A model generated the notes under the pieces. That model saw only the letters and a list, made by a program, of their open reading frames with translations. It was not told the origin of the DNA and ran no database searches. A stretch of 64,000 nt of DNA from Mytilus galloprovincialis. Taxonomy: Eukaryota; Mollusca; Bivalvia; Mytilida; Mytilidae. Of the stretch, positions 22,601-33,261 are shown one piece after another. The position numbers were made by a program, and so were the translations under genes. Within the stretch, counting starts at the first letter, position 1. Each line of letters opens with the position of its first letter. Where the stretch lies: assembly GCF_965363235.1 (NCBI RefSeq), contig NC_134845.1:27840524-27904523 (forward strand), given 5' to 3'.

Positions 22601-25600
22601 CTGTATGCCTCTAATTAATAGTGCTATTAGAACAAGATATGGAAAAGGAGCAGCAAAATGCATCACCTGTTTAAAAAAAGAACTTATCAACTTCAGTTTC
22701 AAGTATAAATAATGTTAAAGCGTGATACATCTTTATCAGAACATCAATATCTATTCAAAGAGACGGCTTGGAAGATAATTTAACAAATCAGAACATAGTG
22801 TTTTGTAAGGTTTGGAAGACATTTAAATATTTTGGTGTGTCTTTTCAATCTACAAGCAAGTAAATATTTTATGAAAGGCACACTTTATATCATTGTCAAC
22901 ATATTTAACACATATTATCGCTTAGAACTATGAATATTCAAGTCTTCAAAATGAAGCGCTCCAAAGATAAAAATTCCAAAAAAGTTAATATAAATAAATA
23001 AGATCTATTATAATCTCATAAAAAGACGACAAAGGTCTTTCTTTTTCTTTTCGCTCAAAATAAAAAAAAGGAAAAGATATGTATGAGTTGGGAGTCGTCA
23101 TACATCTAAAAATAAACTGGGAAATGATAAATCCTCCAAAGAAACTGAACTTTAATTGCTGTCCTTTTTTGACAGTTGCAATGACGTCTTCATGAATGGA
23201 GTAAAAGGCTAATTTCCAAGAATAAGGCTATGCATTGAGAAAAATGTATGACTTCACAGCAGGAACAACATAGTAACTTAACATCGACATTAGCAGTTTC
23301 CTTAGCTAACAATATATAACCGAGACTTATGCTATATTGTTATCAACATATTAAATATTAAACTGTGTGAAGCAGTCTAGGTATGTTCATCAATCATTTT
23401 CTTTCTGAAAAGAATGCTGTTGTTTTTTCTCGGAAATTCGGAATAACATTCGTTTTTACTTTCTTTGAATTATCCCGAAAGTATGAAATTGAACACATCT
23501 GGGCGTTTGTTGACAATATCATACTAAGCACCTATGTAAAAAAAAAATTTCTCTTGATGCTATATTGAATTAATTTTTAGAAAGACTCATATATCTTGTT
23601 GCATTTATGAAAACAACACGACTATCATTTTTCCTACCATCTCATATCTTATACTACTGGCATGTTTGTGGTCTTACTAACATAGTGGTGTTTTTATGAC
23701 ATTATGATCAAGATACTACAAAGCACCTTTCTGATGCATCATTTCCTGTCAATTGATGTTCAGATACAATTGTAAACATAACAGATTACGTGACAGTTGA
23801 CGAAATAATAAGTTAAGCTGTCAAAACTATGATAATCTACTACATATTTATTGTTCCACGAGGGAAAGAAATGTACCTCACTGAAAAGTAATGAAGTCAT
23901 ACATAATAATATACATTTTATTAATCTATATGGAAAAGATAATAATTTGTATATTTTGCACATTGTCGTTAAGAACTTTTATATGTAAATTTGTTTATGC
24001 GGAAGAACATTATCATATTCTCCATATGCAAACTAAAAGGAGATCAATAATCTTTTCATTCGTAAAATAAATTTATTTCTCACCTTTCCAAGAACTTTTA
24101 CACCCTTGAACAGGCATAGGAACACACATAACCATGCTAGAGACAAACAAATAAAGAGCTGCCATCTTAAACGTCCACTGTCTTCAATACCATCAGTAAT
24201 AGCAAGTACGTGATTCCTATAAAACATATAGTTTACACATGAGTTATTACCTAAATAGCTTATTGTTGTATCTTAAAATTGATAAGTATTAAAATTTGGT
24301 TCGTGTTGTTCAGTCTTTAGTTTTCTTTATTGGTTAGTGTGTTGGTCTTTTTCTTCTTTTAACCATAGCGTTGTCAGACATATTAATTTGAATGTCCCTT
24401 TGGTATTTTTCCTCTCCATTTTAGAAAATCTTATTAGAATTGAATTTTTAAAAATTGAGAAAGTAATCGATTAAAACAAAAAATTTGCTATGAAACGAAG
24501 ATAGGTTGAAACTTTCTCCAGGGAATATTGTAATTTAAGTCTGTCTTGAATAATAAAAAAACCCTTATAGATCCGTTTAAAGGAGACAAGAAAATTAATT
24601 GTGTCTTTTAAAAACAGATAAACTTACTCCCAAAACTGTTCACTGGCTGTCATTTTTGTATGATTGGCACTCGTTATATTCAATGATGTGATATTTAATA
24701 CTTCTTCAAGCCCATCAACGCATCTTTCATCGTTCCAGGAATTGTAACAATGACTCCATGGTAGTACATTTTTAAATGACATGAATAAATAATAAATCGT
24801 CCAGGCAACTATCACATTATAATAGATACAAACAATTGCTGAAACTACAACCATACCCATTCCAACACCTGTTTAAATTACAAAACAAAACGTATTTATG
24901 AAAATATAAATGAAAATGCATAGAATTAAATTCTTAACAAAAAGAGAAAGATACAATGGTTTGACCGTTATGGAATATCCGTTTCACAGATGATATCGGA
25001 TATGTTCCGTATGTCGTAACTACAATCCCGTTCCCTTTTCACGAATGTGACCTACCGAATTAGACTATTCATCCCTATTTGTGACATTTTTGCCTATTGT
25101 TTTTGTTTGTTTTGTTCACACATCGTTGTCAATATGATGGAATCTGATGCGACTGTCATACAAGTGAGAGGTTTAGCTAGCTTTAAAACCAGGTTTAACC
25201 CACCATTTTCTACATAAGAAAATGCCTGTACCATGTCAGGAATATGACAGTTGTTATCCATTCGTTTGATGTGTTTGAACTTTTGATTTTGCCATTTGAT
25301 TGGGGACTTTTCGTTTTGAATTTTCCTTGGAGTTCAGTGTTTTTGTGATTTTACTCTTTTTTAACAAAAGATTAAAAGATTCATTCAGTTACATATCCTA
25401 TTAAACACCTTTCTTTTGCACAACGTTACACTTTCGACGCTACTATGCTCACATGCCTTACATTTGTCAAAATGTGACAACATAAAAAATTGTCACACGT
25501 TTAAATTTTAAAAAATCAAAAAATGATTGGGTCCTCAATGCTCTTCAACTTTGTAGTTGTCTTTGGCTTTCTAAGTTATTTAATCTGAGCGTCACTGATG

Positions 25601-28600
25601 ATTCTCATGTACACGAAACGAGTGTCTGGCGTATCAAATTATAAGACTGGTACCTTTGATAATTATTGCCATCGTCTTAATTGTCACAATTGTTTGGAAT
25701 TTTCGGCTTTTAAAGTTCTTTAACTTCTTACTTTACTTGGCCTTTTAACTATTCGATTTGAGCCCAACAAGTGATTCTGATGTATATCATTCGCGAGCTT
25801 GGGAACTAAATAAAAAGCCTAGTATTTTTTATGTGTTTTCACGTAAAAAAAAATTGTAATATGCATATTACTAAATGGCGCTTAACTTGGCTGTATAAAG
25901 AAACGATATATAAACACACCATCTGCCTGGTAAACGTCACTGATGAGTCTTTTGTAGACGAAACGCGCGTCTGGCATACTAAATTATAATCCTGGTACCT
26001 TTGATAACTATCGTAAAATCAAAGTCATATCCAATTGCGTTTGTTATGGCCATGACATTGCAAGACGTTATTTGATATCGATATGTGTCAGAGTAGACTT
26101 ATCTCTAGTGAGTAAATTAATTGTAGGTGGTTCCAAAAGATTGATTAAATGTTCAGAAGACATTTGTTTTAAGAACACTATATTACTATCTTACCTTTAA
26201 ACAATGGACAGAATCGCCATATAGTAACAGGGCTCAGACTAGAAAACTGCCCAATGGATACTTCCAAAAAGAAAAGGGGGACTCCACAAAGAAGTAGAAA
26301 TATGATATATGGAATGAAAAAAGCGCCTGAAAAATAATGAATATAAAAGTATTAAGCGTAAAGATTGTAAAAATACACATATATTTATACTGTTGTTCAT
26401 TTCAGACTCGCATATGTTAACTGGCTTCATCTAAATGTGTAGATATTTACTTGAATGTGATGTGAATCTTATAAAGGAAGAAAACATAAAATTCTGGAAC
26501 ATAAGTATGTTGAGGTCAACAGAGGCGTATACAATTCTATCAAGAGAGTTCAGTTCCATACAAACGATCCCAGCCAATTTTCCTTCTCAGACTATTGTAG
26601 TCAGTCCTGATTTATAAACGTTTATTTCTATCTATGAAACATTGAATGCTCTATGCTTATGATAGCATAGAAACTATTTTCTTAAAGATGTAATTTTATT
26701 TGAATTCAACCAGTTTCTTTTATATAATGTAATCTAACGGTATATACATCCAACGTATAGTCGTTTATGTCGTTTACGATGAATGGGAATACACCCAGCT
26801 TCAGACACACGGAAAAACACATGCTTTTTTTGCATAACGAATTATAAGCGTAGTATATTGTATATTGATGGGTTTTAAAACAATTAGATTGAGGCTGGAC
26901 ATGTCCAACCCGATTGTATTACAGGCCTAGCTAGTAGCAAATAATATTTTGTTACGCTTTTTTTTGTGGAAATTTACTAAACATGTTTTAATTCAATTCG
27001 AAAAGTATGGTCGTATCTAAAACAAATTTCGAATCTTTGTTTGCTCACAAACTTCGAACTTGATTTGAACTATTTTGTTTCAAACACAACTTTTGAACTT
27101 CACGTGAAACTAGAATAACGAATTTTATGCCTGGTATCATTGATGAGTTTTTTCATAACCGCAAATTTGGCTATCAAAAGATTTGTTGTTTGATAACGAC
27201 ATTCAATTATAACCTGAACGCTGAATTCATTTCACTATAAATCATTCATTAAATCAATGCTGTTAAGCATATTTTGATATTTCTCGCAAAGTAAAAGGAT
27301 TATCCAACAAGTTAAATAAGTCGAATGTTGACTCAATGCAATAAACAAAAGCGACTGCCTATATATATATTTTTTTCTGTTTAGTATTAAATTTATATTA
27401 AGATCCATTTTGTTACATCTTGTGATCAATTTTATTTGGCAATCGCCAATGGCAGGCAGTCAGCAGGGTTAAAGAACATCAGTTGTTCGACCTGTTAGTC
27501 AAATGCGTTTTGTTTAAATATACTTTTTCACTTTTTTGGTCTTTTGGAAAATGTTGTTTGTGCTGTTTTTAGAACCTTCTACAACGAAATTTGTTTTACA
27601 TGCACACGTATAAAAATTGCGGTTTTTATCCAACGCAATCGTAGGTTTGAACGTAGTTTTCAATTTAGACTCGTATATATATAATTTCCATACATTTCGG
27701 CCATTACGGCCTTCTTCATTGGAATAAATTACAACATTGAAACAACAATTACATTGCTTGGATACATTACGTTATAATAACTTTTATGACGTTCATTTGC
27801 CGCGTTTTTCGCTTTTTTAATATAAATATTTTTATTATCGTTCATACAATAATATTTCAGCCTTTACCAGACAACGCAATAATGTTTTGTTTAGATGCAA
27901 CTAAATTATATCCAAGCATACCAAGAAAAGAAGCGCGAGAAGCATGCAAATCAGCACTAGAAAATCGAACTAACACATCAGTCCCAACTAAAGATGTTCT
28001 TAAAATGATGGATTTAGTCACTGAAAACAATAATTTTAGCTTCAACGGAAAACACTTTTTTACAAACCGAAGGAACAGCTATTGGTTCCCATCTAGGCAT
28101 GAATTATGCTTGCACCTACCTCGGACAATTGGAAGAAAATTTATTTCAAAACAGCAATTTACAACCATTTTCATATTGGAAATATGTTGATGACATCTCA
28201 GGGATATGGGAACATGGTTTAGATAAACTAAAAAAAAATCACGAAATGTCAAACAGTTTGCATCCGCGAATTAAACAGAAATGCGTTACTCAACTGAAAA
28301 AATTGAATTCCTTGATGTGTTTGTACACATAGAAAACGGACAACTTAAAACAGATCTTTATACAAAATCAACAGATAACCACCAGTACTTACATGTGTCG
28401 TCAAGCCATCCAAAAAGAATTTGCTCAACAAAAGAAAATTACAAAACAAGAAGAGAAGAAATAAAAACGCACCTAAGAAAACGTGGATACAATAACTCGT
28501 CCACTGAAGTTCAATTGAAAAAAGTCGACAATTTAAACCGAGAAGATCTATTACAGTACAAACCGAAGAAAGAAAACAACAGGGTACCCTTAGTAATTAC

Positions 28601-29784
28601 TTTTTCCAAAGAGCTTCCAAATGTACATTAAATTCTTAGAAAAAATCTTAAAATTCTCCATCAATCCGAAAGACTAAAGAAAATATTCCCCGATCCGCCT
28701 ATCGTGGCATTTAAACGTGATAACAACATAAAAGACATCTTAGTGCACAAAAAGCATAATTTACTATTTTATAAACAAACTAATGGATGTGGACCATGTG
28801 GTAAGCATTGTGCATTATGCTCACATATAAATGATACCAAGGTATTTTGTGACAACACCGGCAAAGAATATACCATTCAGGGACAAATAAATTGTAAAAC
28901 CCTAGGCGTGGTATATGCAATTAATTGTACAAAATGTGAAAAAGTTCTATATGTAGGACAAACGTGTGATACACTATATCAACGAATGCTATTGAACTTT
29001 TCAAAAATACGAACAAAGAAAACAGAAGATCCAGTAGCCAACCATTTCATTCAGAAGAATCATTCAATGACAAATTTAAAAGTTACCACCATAGAAAGAG
29101 TATTTGGGACAAAAACTTACAGATAAAAACTAAAGAAGCCTTTTGGATAAAAAAATTAAAAACTTTAGAACCTGAAGGACTCAACACAATGTATGAACGA
29201 TAATAAAAATATTTATATTAAAAAAGCGAAAAACGCGGCAAATGAACGTCATAAAAGTTATTATAACGTAATGTATCCAAGCAATGTAATTGTTGTTTCA
29301 ATGTTGTAATTTATTCCAATGAAGAAGGCCGTAATGGCCGAAACGTATGGGAATTTGTGTTATAGTTTTTATTATACAACCATTCAGAGACTTTATATAT
29401 ATATTACATGTGAGTTGGCTTTTCTATGTCATCTTTTCATTACACAAATAATTGTTGATACAGTTGAAATTTTTGCGTTTCTTGTATTCGACTTATTTGA
29501 TGATGAATATTATTATTTACAAATAATATCAAATACAAAATCGTTGTAAAAAAAGCAATGCATTACTGGATTATTTGGTTTAATCACTAACCTCCTCCAC
29601 TTTTATAACATAGATACGGAAATCTCCAGATATTTCCTAATCCAACTGCATATCCGATGCATGTAAGGAGAAAATCCATTCTTCCTTGCCAACCATCACG
29701 TGCTTTTGTATTAGGAACAGGTGGCTGTTCCATCTTTTCCATGATTACAGAATCGGTATCTTTAAAACTGTCATTACTTGACAT
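13419..29784 (-). CDS. SLC6 Na+/Cl- dependent transporter, glycine-transporter-like, copy A (13 coding exons)
   Basis: Joined coding exons (5' to 3'): 29784-29592, 26326-26195, 24868-24628, 24216-24084, 22666-22532, 21609-21506, 21014-20890, 19742-19630, 17186-17055, 15356-15257, 14995-14895, 14144-13974, 13604-13419, giving 621 codons plus stop. A plasma-membrane symporter of 12 helices is predicted. Seen: [15 protein letters not shown] in helix 1; Y71 in helix 2 (chloride-site tyrosine of the family); YYNV in helix 3; an extracellular loop 2 with C149/C158 and sequons at N167, N172 and N177; [15 protein letters not shown] in helix 6; GLDSQF in helix 8; and a DGDT tail motif. Helix 6 ([10 protein letters not shown]) and the DGDT...WGP tail recall vertebrate GlyT1 by memory, so glycine or a small amino acid is the likely substrate. 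Proline- or taurine-type transport cannot be excluded. The start is the first ATG after a splice acceptor. Intron 1 holds a Penelope-like element. Confidence 0.92.
13974..14144 (-). CDS. Copy A coding exon 12 (helices 11-12)
   Basis: Encodes 57 whole codons: [20 protein letters not shown], helix 12 ([20 protein letters not shown]) and the cytoplasmic NTDGDTIVE. Acceptor ATATAG, donor GTAAGC. Confidence 0.92.
14895..14995 (-). CDS. Copy A coding exon 11
   Basis: Encodes [20 protein letters not shown] through RYVTPAVIF, the loop leading into helix 11. Acceptor ATTTAG, donor GTAAGT. Confidence 0.92.
15257..15356 (-). CDS. Copy A coding exon 10 (helix 10)
   Basis: Encodes [20 protein letters not shown] through VVIAWIYG. 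Acceptor TTCCAG, donor GTAAGC. Confidence 0.92.
15574..16202. mobile_element. DNA-element-like segment with 14-bp terminal inverted repeats
   Basis: CACTCCACAGTTAG at 15574-15587 is exactly complementary to CTAACTGTGGAGTG at 16189-16202. The 629-bp segment has no long frame and lies in intron 9 of copy A; the matching intron of copy B is about 0.5 kb shorter. No clear target-site duplication was seen. Confidence 0.55.
17055..17186 (-). CDS. Copy A coding exon 9 (helices 8-9)
   Basis: Encodes [16 protein letters not shown] through GLPCITQ. Glycine 399 is cysteine in copy B. Acceptor TTTTAG, donor GTAATT. Confidence 0.92.
17830..18020 (-). other. Conserved intronic block, copy A intron 8
   Basis: About 190 bp aligns closely with 47665-47855 in copy B and stands out from more diverged intron flanks. 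It includes shared runs such as GACGTTGTTGCCTGTC, CCATAGATGA and CTGCTTCACCTGTCTTTG. On the minus strand both copies can read NS(P/T)KTGEA(D/V)SSMVR before a stop, and both contain donor-like GT sites. It may be a regulatory element, an unused exon, or just slowly diverged duplicate DNA. Confidence 0.45.
19630..19742 (-). CDS. Copy A coding exon 8 (loop and helix 8)
   Basis: Encodes [20 protein letters not shown] through TIGLDSQ. D390 and S391 lie in the motif that forms the second sodium site in this family. Acceptor TTTTAG, donor GTAAGA. Confidence 0.92.
20890..21014 (-). CDS. Copy A coding exon 7 (helix 7)
   Basis: Encodes [20 protein letters not shown] through TTVDEVVKQ. Acceptor TTTCAG, donor GTATTT. 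Confidence 0.92.
21506..21609 (-). CDS. Copy A coding exon 6 (helix 6)
   Basis: Encodes [19 protein letters not shown] and the rest of helix 6, ending [11 protein letters not shown]. Glycine 292 lies where GlyT1 has glycine and GlyT2 serine (recalled from the literature). Acceptor AATTAG, donor GTAAAC. Confidence 0.92.
22532..22666 (-). CDS. Copy A coding exon 5 (helix 5)
   Basis: Encodes 45 whole codons, residues 234-278 ([20 protein letters not shown] ... WEKLADYQ). Acceptor AAACAG, donor GTAAGT. Confidence 0.92.
24084..24216 (-). CDS. Copy A coding exon 4 (helix 4)
   Basis: Encodes the end of loop 2 and helix 4 ([19 protein letters not shown]), ending KVLGK. Acceptor TTATAG, donor GTGAGA. 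Confidence 0.92.
24628..24868 (-). CDS. Copy A coding exon 3 (helix 3, extracellular loop 2)
   Basis: Encodes residues 109-189: helix 3 with [10 protein letters not shown], then the large extracellular loop with paired cysteines C149 and C158 and three N-glycosylation sequons (NIT, NIT, NHT). The donor is GA|GTAAGT. Confidence 0.92.
24955..25370 (+). repeat. Longer composite copy of the GACTGTCATACAAGTGAGAG repeat
   Basis: It begins TTTGACCGTTATGGAATATC, which recurs at 60287-60310. It then passes through GATATGTTCCGTATGTCG, which echoes 3085-3120, into the family tail at 25133. It lies in intron 2 of copy A and suggests the short copies elsewhere are fragments of this longer unit. Confidence 0.65.
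25510..26010 (-). repeat. Cluster of reversed GCGCGTTTCGTC-family copies
   Basis: Three successive, progressively degraded minus-orientation copies: 25510-25670 (GGGTCCTCAATGCTCTTCAA ... CACGAAACGAGTGTCTGG), 25690-25810 (poor) and 25926-26010 (GTAGACGAAACGCGCGTCTG). Non-coding, in intron 2 of copy A. Confidence 0.7.
26195..26326 (-). CDS. Copy A coding exon 2 (helix 2)
   Basis: Encodes residues 65-108 ([20 protein letters not shown] ...), with acceptor TTTCAG and donor GTAAGATA. Contains FLEVSIGQF where copy B has FMEVAFGQF; the methionine is the commoner family residue. Confidence 0.92.
27688..27847 (+). repeat. Left inverted arm of the Penelope-like element
   Basis: Begins CCATACATTTCGGCCATTAC and ends ATTATCGTTCATAC. 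It matches the complement of 29191-29350 with a single mismatch that I could see. Confidence 0.93.
27861..29203 (+). pseudogene. Penelope-like reverse transcriptase / GIY-YIG endonuclease, broken
   Basis: Read across frames: RT motif [19 protein letters not shown]; then, after a frameshift near 28060, the segment [12 protein letters not shown] and the catalytic [12 protein letters not shown]. After a second shift near 28300 comes EFLDVFV and a basic linker; a TAA at 28629 interrupts before [19 protein letters not shown]. The GIY-YIG module follows ([19 protein letters not shown], about 28905-28970, preceded by a cysteine cluster [11 protein letters not shown]). A third shift near 29110 reaches the C-terminus [18 protein letters not shown] with a stop at 29203. 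The fingers region upstream of the first motif is absent. The copy is inactive. Confidence 0.9.
29191..29350 (-). repeat. Right inverted arm of the Penelope-like element
   Basis: Reverse complement of 27688-27847. The last 13 bases of the broken reading frame overlap its start. Confidence 0.93.
29592..29784 (-). CDS. Copy A coding exon 1 (start, N-terminus, helix 1)
   Basis: Encodes residues 1-64 plus one base: a cytoplasmic N-tail and helix 1 with [16 protein letters not shown]. The donor is G|GTTAGT. The ATG lies 12 bases after a TTCTGTAG acceptor, so the exon begins in 5' UTR. Confidence 0.93.
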
Positions 29785-29800
29785 ATTAGTTTTAATCTAC
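29785..29800 (-). promoter_or_regulatory. 5' UTR end and splice acceptor before the copy A ATG
   Basis: On the minus strand a pyrimidine-rich GTCTCCTTCTGTAG acceptor (AG at 29798-29797) is followed by 12 untranslated bases and the ATG. The same layout precedes the copy B ATG (acceptor at 61235-61234), so both transcripts should have an upstream non-coding exon. Confidence 0.7.
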
Positions 29801-30688
29801 AGAAGGAGACACAATAGTTTGATAATTTTTCTAACAAAAGTTGTTTTTTTAGCAAATTCGGATGACTGTCATATATATTCTAAAATCTAAATGACACTTT
29901 CTCTAATGTGCTTATATACCAGCGTCTGAATGACCCTTTGAAATATACTTATACACACTTATGAGAAACCAGCTTTATCTAGAATATTCAGGTACATTAG
30001 ATGCAGTTCAAGTACCGCTACTTAAGATATTTACATCAACACATTTAGTATTTACCTGGCCGTATTACTTACCCTGATTGTCTTAATGATGTTTGCATTA
30101 CATTTCGATTATTTGAGTGCGTACTTGCATAACACATAAGTTTGTTTGTTTGTTAGCTGTACTATCAATACTGTGTACCTATTTACAGTACGAAAACATA
30201 TTGTCCAACATAGGTTTTACAATAATACTTTTGTTACTTTTAAAAAGGTAGCAAACGAAATTTGTTTTGACTAGATAGTAGACCTAGCAAATAGGCAAAC
30301 TAAATTAAACTACTCTTTCTACACATTAAACTAAGTTTTTTTAATGAATGTATTAACATGTTAAAAATAATTTTATATACCTTCTTCGATGCATAATATT
30401 TCGACCACAGAATTGTTGAATACATATCTTCAATTGTTAGAGGAATGCAATTTGTTCAATCTGAAAATTGTATATCTATCATTGCAATTTTAAAGTTGAA
30501 AACTACCGCGAAAGTGTTAAACAGGCTTAACACTGTAAATCAAATGTTTAACGATGTTGCTCAAATGAGTGAATCAAATTTACAAATGAAATTTCAATCA
30601 TTGGAAAGAAAAGATTTTCGATCCATAAAGTAAGTAAAATCAAAGACAGAGTTACTTAATTTAGGTATTATTGTATAAACTCACTTAC

Positions 30689-30869
30689 TACTTTTCGAGC
30701 TGAAATCCTTATCACTAAAGCTTACAAGTAAGACAACAATTCATACATAACTACATTGTGTAGTGCTTTATTTTTTGTTTGACATGTTTGGTGTAATGCC
30801 AACTGTGCATGCATTGGCGATGTTTGTTATTCTTAATAATTAAGTACATTGACTTTCTGATCTTTTATA
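30689..30869 (-). promoter_or_regulatory. Candidate promoter and non-coding first exon of copy A
   Basis: A TATAAAAG box at 30869-30862 lies 174 bases upstream of a strong GTAAGT donor (GT at 30688-30687). The donor is conserved at the equivalent place upstream of copy B. A first exon of roughly 140-150 bases would fit. In copy B the aligned TATA position reads AATATGAC. The first exon is inferred only. Confidence 0.35.
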
Positions 30870-31266
30870 TTGGTGTCATAACAATAAGGGCACCAGCCTA
30901 TTGTTTGTACTGTTCCTATCACTTCCACATTCCCTCTGACCATGAACTACGACTACCGGAAAAAAGTTATATAACAAAAATACCGAACTCAAAAGAAAAT
31001 ACAAATCGGAAATTCCCATATCAAATGTTAAAATCAAAAGCTCAAAAACGAATGGAATACAACTGTCATTTATCTGTCGTCAAACATATATTACATGTTC
31101 ACTTACGACTTGCAGATTATACTTTGGCTATAAGAATGGCCTGTTTATCATACAGTAATACAATACAATAAAAAAAAATACTTTCTTAATTCTCATCTGC
31201 AACACTGAACCCTGGCGTGTTAATAATTATTGTTTGAAGAATATAGTTTACATAGTACAACGTAAT

Positions 31267-31565
31267 ATGAATGACGACGTACATCCCTAACGGTTCTCCT
31301 TCTGAGATGATATTGCACGATTGCATTACATTTTTTGTATTATGAATGACGACGTACTTCTCTAACTGTTCTCCTTCCGAGATGATATTGCACTATTGCA
31401 TTACATTTTTGTAATATGAATGACGACGTACTTCCCTAACGGTTCTCCTTCTGAGATGACATTGCACTATTGCATTACATTTTTTGTAATATGAATGAAG
31501 ACGTACTTCCCTAACGGTTCTCCTTCTGAGATGATATTGCACTATTGCATTACATTTTTTATATT
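31267..31565 (+). repeat. 75-bp minisatellite, four units
   Basis: Units start at 31267, 31342, 31416 and 31491 (periods 75, 74 and 75) and share ATGAATGACGACGTACTTCC and GATGATATTGCACTATTGCA. A single diverged unit lies upstream of copy B at 62775-62843. It is about 1.5 kb upstream of the copy A start codon. Confidence 0.93.
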
Positions 31566-33261
31566 TACATAGAACTGTTTTGCTAGAATACCGCAAAATG
31601 ATTAGACAATTATGAAATAATCTCACTGACATTATAAAAACAATACTAGTATTCAAATTATTCAAAAAGAACATATAAGTTTACGTAACATTAGGATAAT
31701 TTCAAATAACCTAATTCACCTTTAATGATATATTTTAACTAAGTGATCATTTTCAAAATTATATTGAATATAAGAAAACATTAGGTTGACATTCCCTTTT
31801 GGAGTAATACTTTGCTGACCTCAGACGTTTTGGAATTTCTGTTTCAGACTTTTTTAAGAATTGCTCGTTAATTCAAAGTTATTTAAACAATAAACAAAAA
31901 GAAGATTATAGCACAAAGCTTTCTTTGTAACAAAATACACCCTCTTGCGCTAAAAATGGGAACACTTTATTTACTATTTGTTCCTTTTTCCTTGTTTTTG
32001 TTTAAATCAATTTACAATATATCGACGTTCATTTTTTAAAGAAGTTTTATGGAAAAGGACAACTATTTTAGCGGTTTATCCATAAATTGACAACATTATA
32101 TTACATATTTTTTTTACAAGAATTCATGAAACGATGACACAAGTGAGATAAAAGTGGGGGACACTTTAACAGTTGTCTGGAAGAATTAATACATTCTCAA
32201 CATTGTTATTAGGTGCACCATACCTACTTTTATACGACGCAATAAATTAACATTCCTATGGTTATTCCTGTCCTACAAATTGGAATCAATTACAGTGTGT
32301 AGACCAAGAAAAAAGCAACAGTAGTTTACCGATGTTCACCTCTTAAATTCAATTCAAATATACAAACCAAGAAAATAAATCCGGGTCATTGTTAAAATCA
32401 TTATGGAGAAAGACTCATTGTATAAGAGTTGCTAAATGAACTTAATAAGATATGCTGCATGTAGGACATGGTTCGAAAGTAAGACTAAGGCATAACCTCT
32501 ATTTTATAAATCTTATTACAGTTACACTAGATCTTTATTTGTCTGTTTACATACAGCATGGGGAAGATACCATTATATCCTATAGTGCAAAATAAGTATC
32601 ACCTGCTTGCTTTCTACAAAGATTATCCAAGTGGAATATGTTCACATAGGTAAAGGTAGGCATTATCTATATTATGCAATGTATTATAGATAAACTCAAC
32701 CCGTTTGTGTTTGTCAGGGTATAAATGGGGGGTCGGGGATGTTATGTATTCAAACGTTAGTATCATCGGCTGGTCATATGAAAGGATTGTCCACGTGAGC
32801 CATGTAACGAAAGGCAGAGATAAACATTGATCTTCAAAGCACTGTACACACATACACTAGATACGTTATCTGGCAGAATCTAAATGCATAAAGAAAAGAC
32901 GAATAGACATGACTAATATCCACCGTACCACAGCTACCTATGGCCTATGCTTGTTGGTCTAAATTCATCTGATGGGGATGTACCCAGTATGGCTCATAAA
33001 GTAGCTGACGAAGTGTCAGTTTTAAGTTATGTAATACTGAAAGGTGTAAGTGCCTTACTTTACGGTATCTGTACAGATACCGATGACATTTTGTGTTCTT
33101 GTCTTTCATTTCGCTTATGTACTTTGTCTATTTGCCTTTTTTGTTTTATTTGTTTACTTATTTGCTTGATTTTATTATGATTAAGATTATTACACAATTA
33201 TTATTGTTGTACCCTATTTTTGACATTTTACCTTTTATGTCTGTTTAGATTTTCACACATT

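Larger units (their letters stand above)
27688..29350 (+). mobile_element. Degenerate Penelope-like retroelement bounded by inverted arms
   Basis: A 1.66-kb insertion in intron 1 of copy A, opposite in strand to the host gene and absent from intron 1 of copy B. It consists of a 160-bp arm (27688-27847), a broken reverse-transcriptase/GIY-YIG reading frame, and the reverse complement of the arm (29191-29350). Penelope-like elements can carry terminal repeats in direct or inverted order; here the arms are inverted and the N-terminal part of the RT is missing. Confidence 0.88.
13600..29600 (-). other. Introns of copy A: other contents
   Basis: Besides the elements listed separately, the introns hold a reversed degenerate GCGCGTTTCGTC-family copy at 14278-14392, shared T-rich repeats at 15395-15570 and 16235-16460 (intron 9) and 20030-20230 (intron 7), and a block at 20400-20570 (GATGTGGTATGACTGACAAT). 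Further repeats sit in intron 3 (24297-24430) and intron 2 (24955-26010). The open frame at 18388-18792 aligns with non-coding DNA at 48180-48480. I see no nested intact gene. Confidence 0.6.

Noticed and set aside
30809-31171. 120-codon plus-strand frame upstream of copy A
   Set aside because: Its second half is a reversed fragment of an interspersed repeat (30960-31100), and the aligned region of unit 2 does not keep the frame.
31393-31674. 93-codon minus-strand frame with 25-residue repeats
   Set aside because: It is a translation of the 75-bp minisatellite; the second unit is 74 bp and would break the frame.
33063-33082. Perfect 20-bp palindrome CGGTATCTGTACAGATACCG
   Set aside because: Lies within repeat-derived sequence, with no neighbouring gene or second site to suggest an operator or recombination site.
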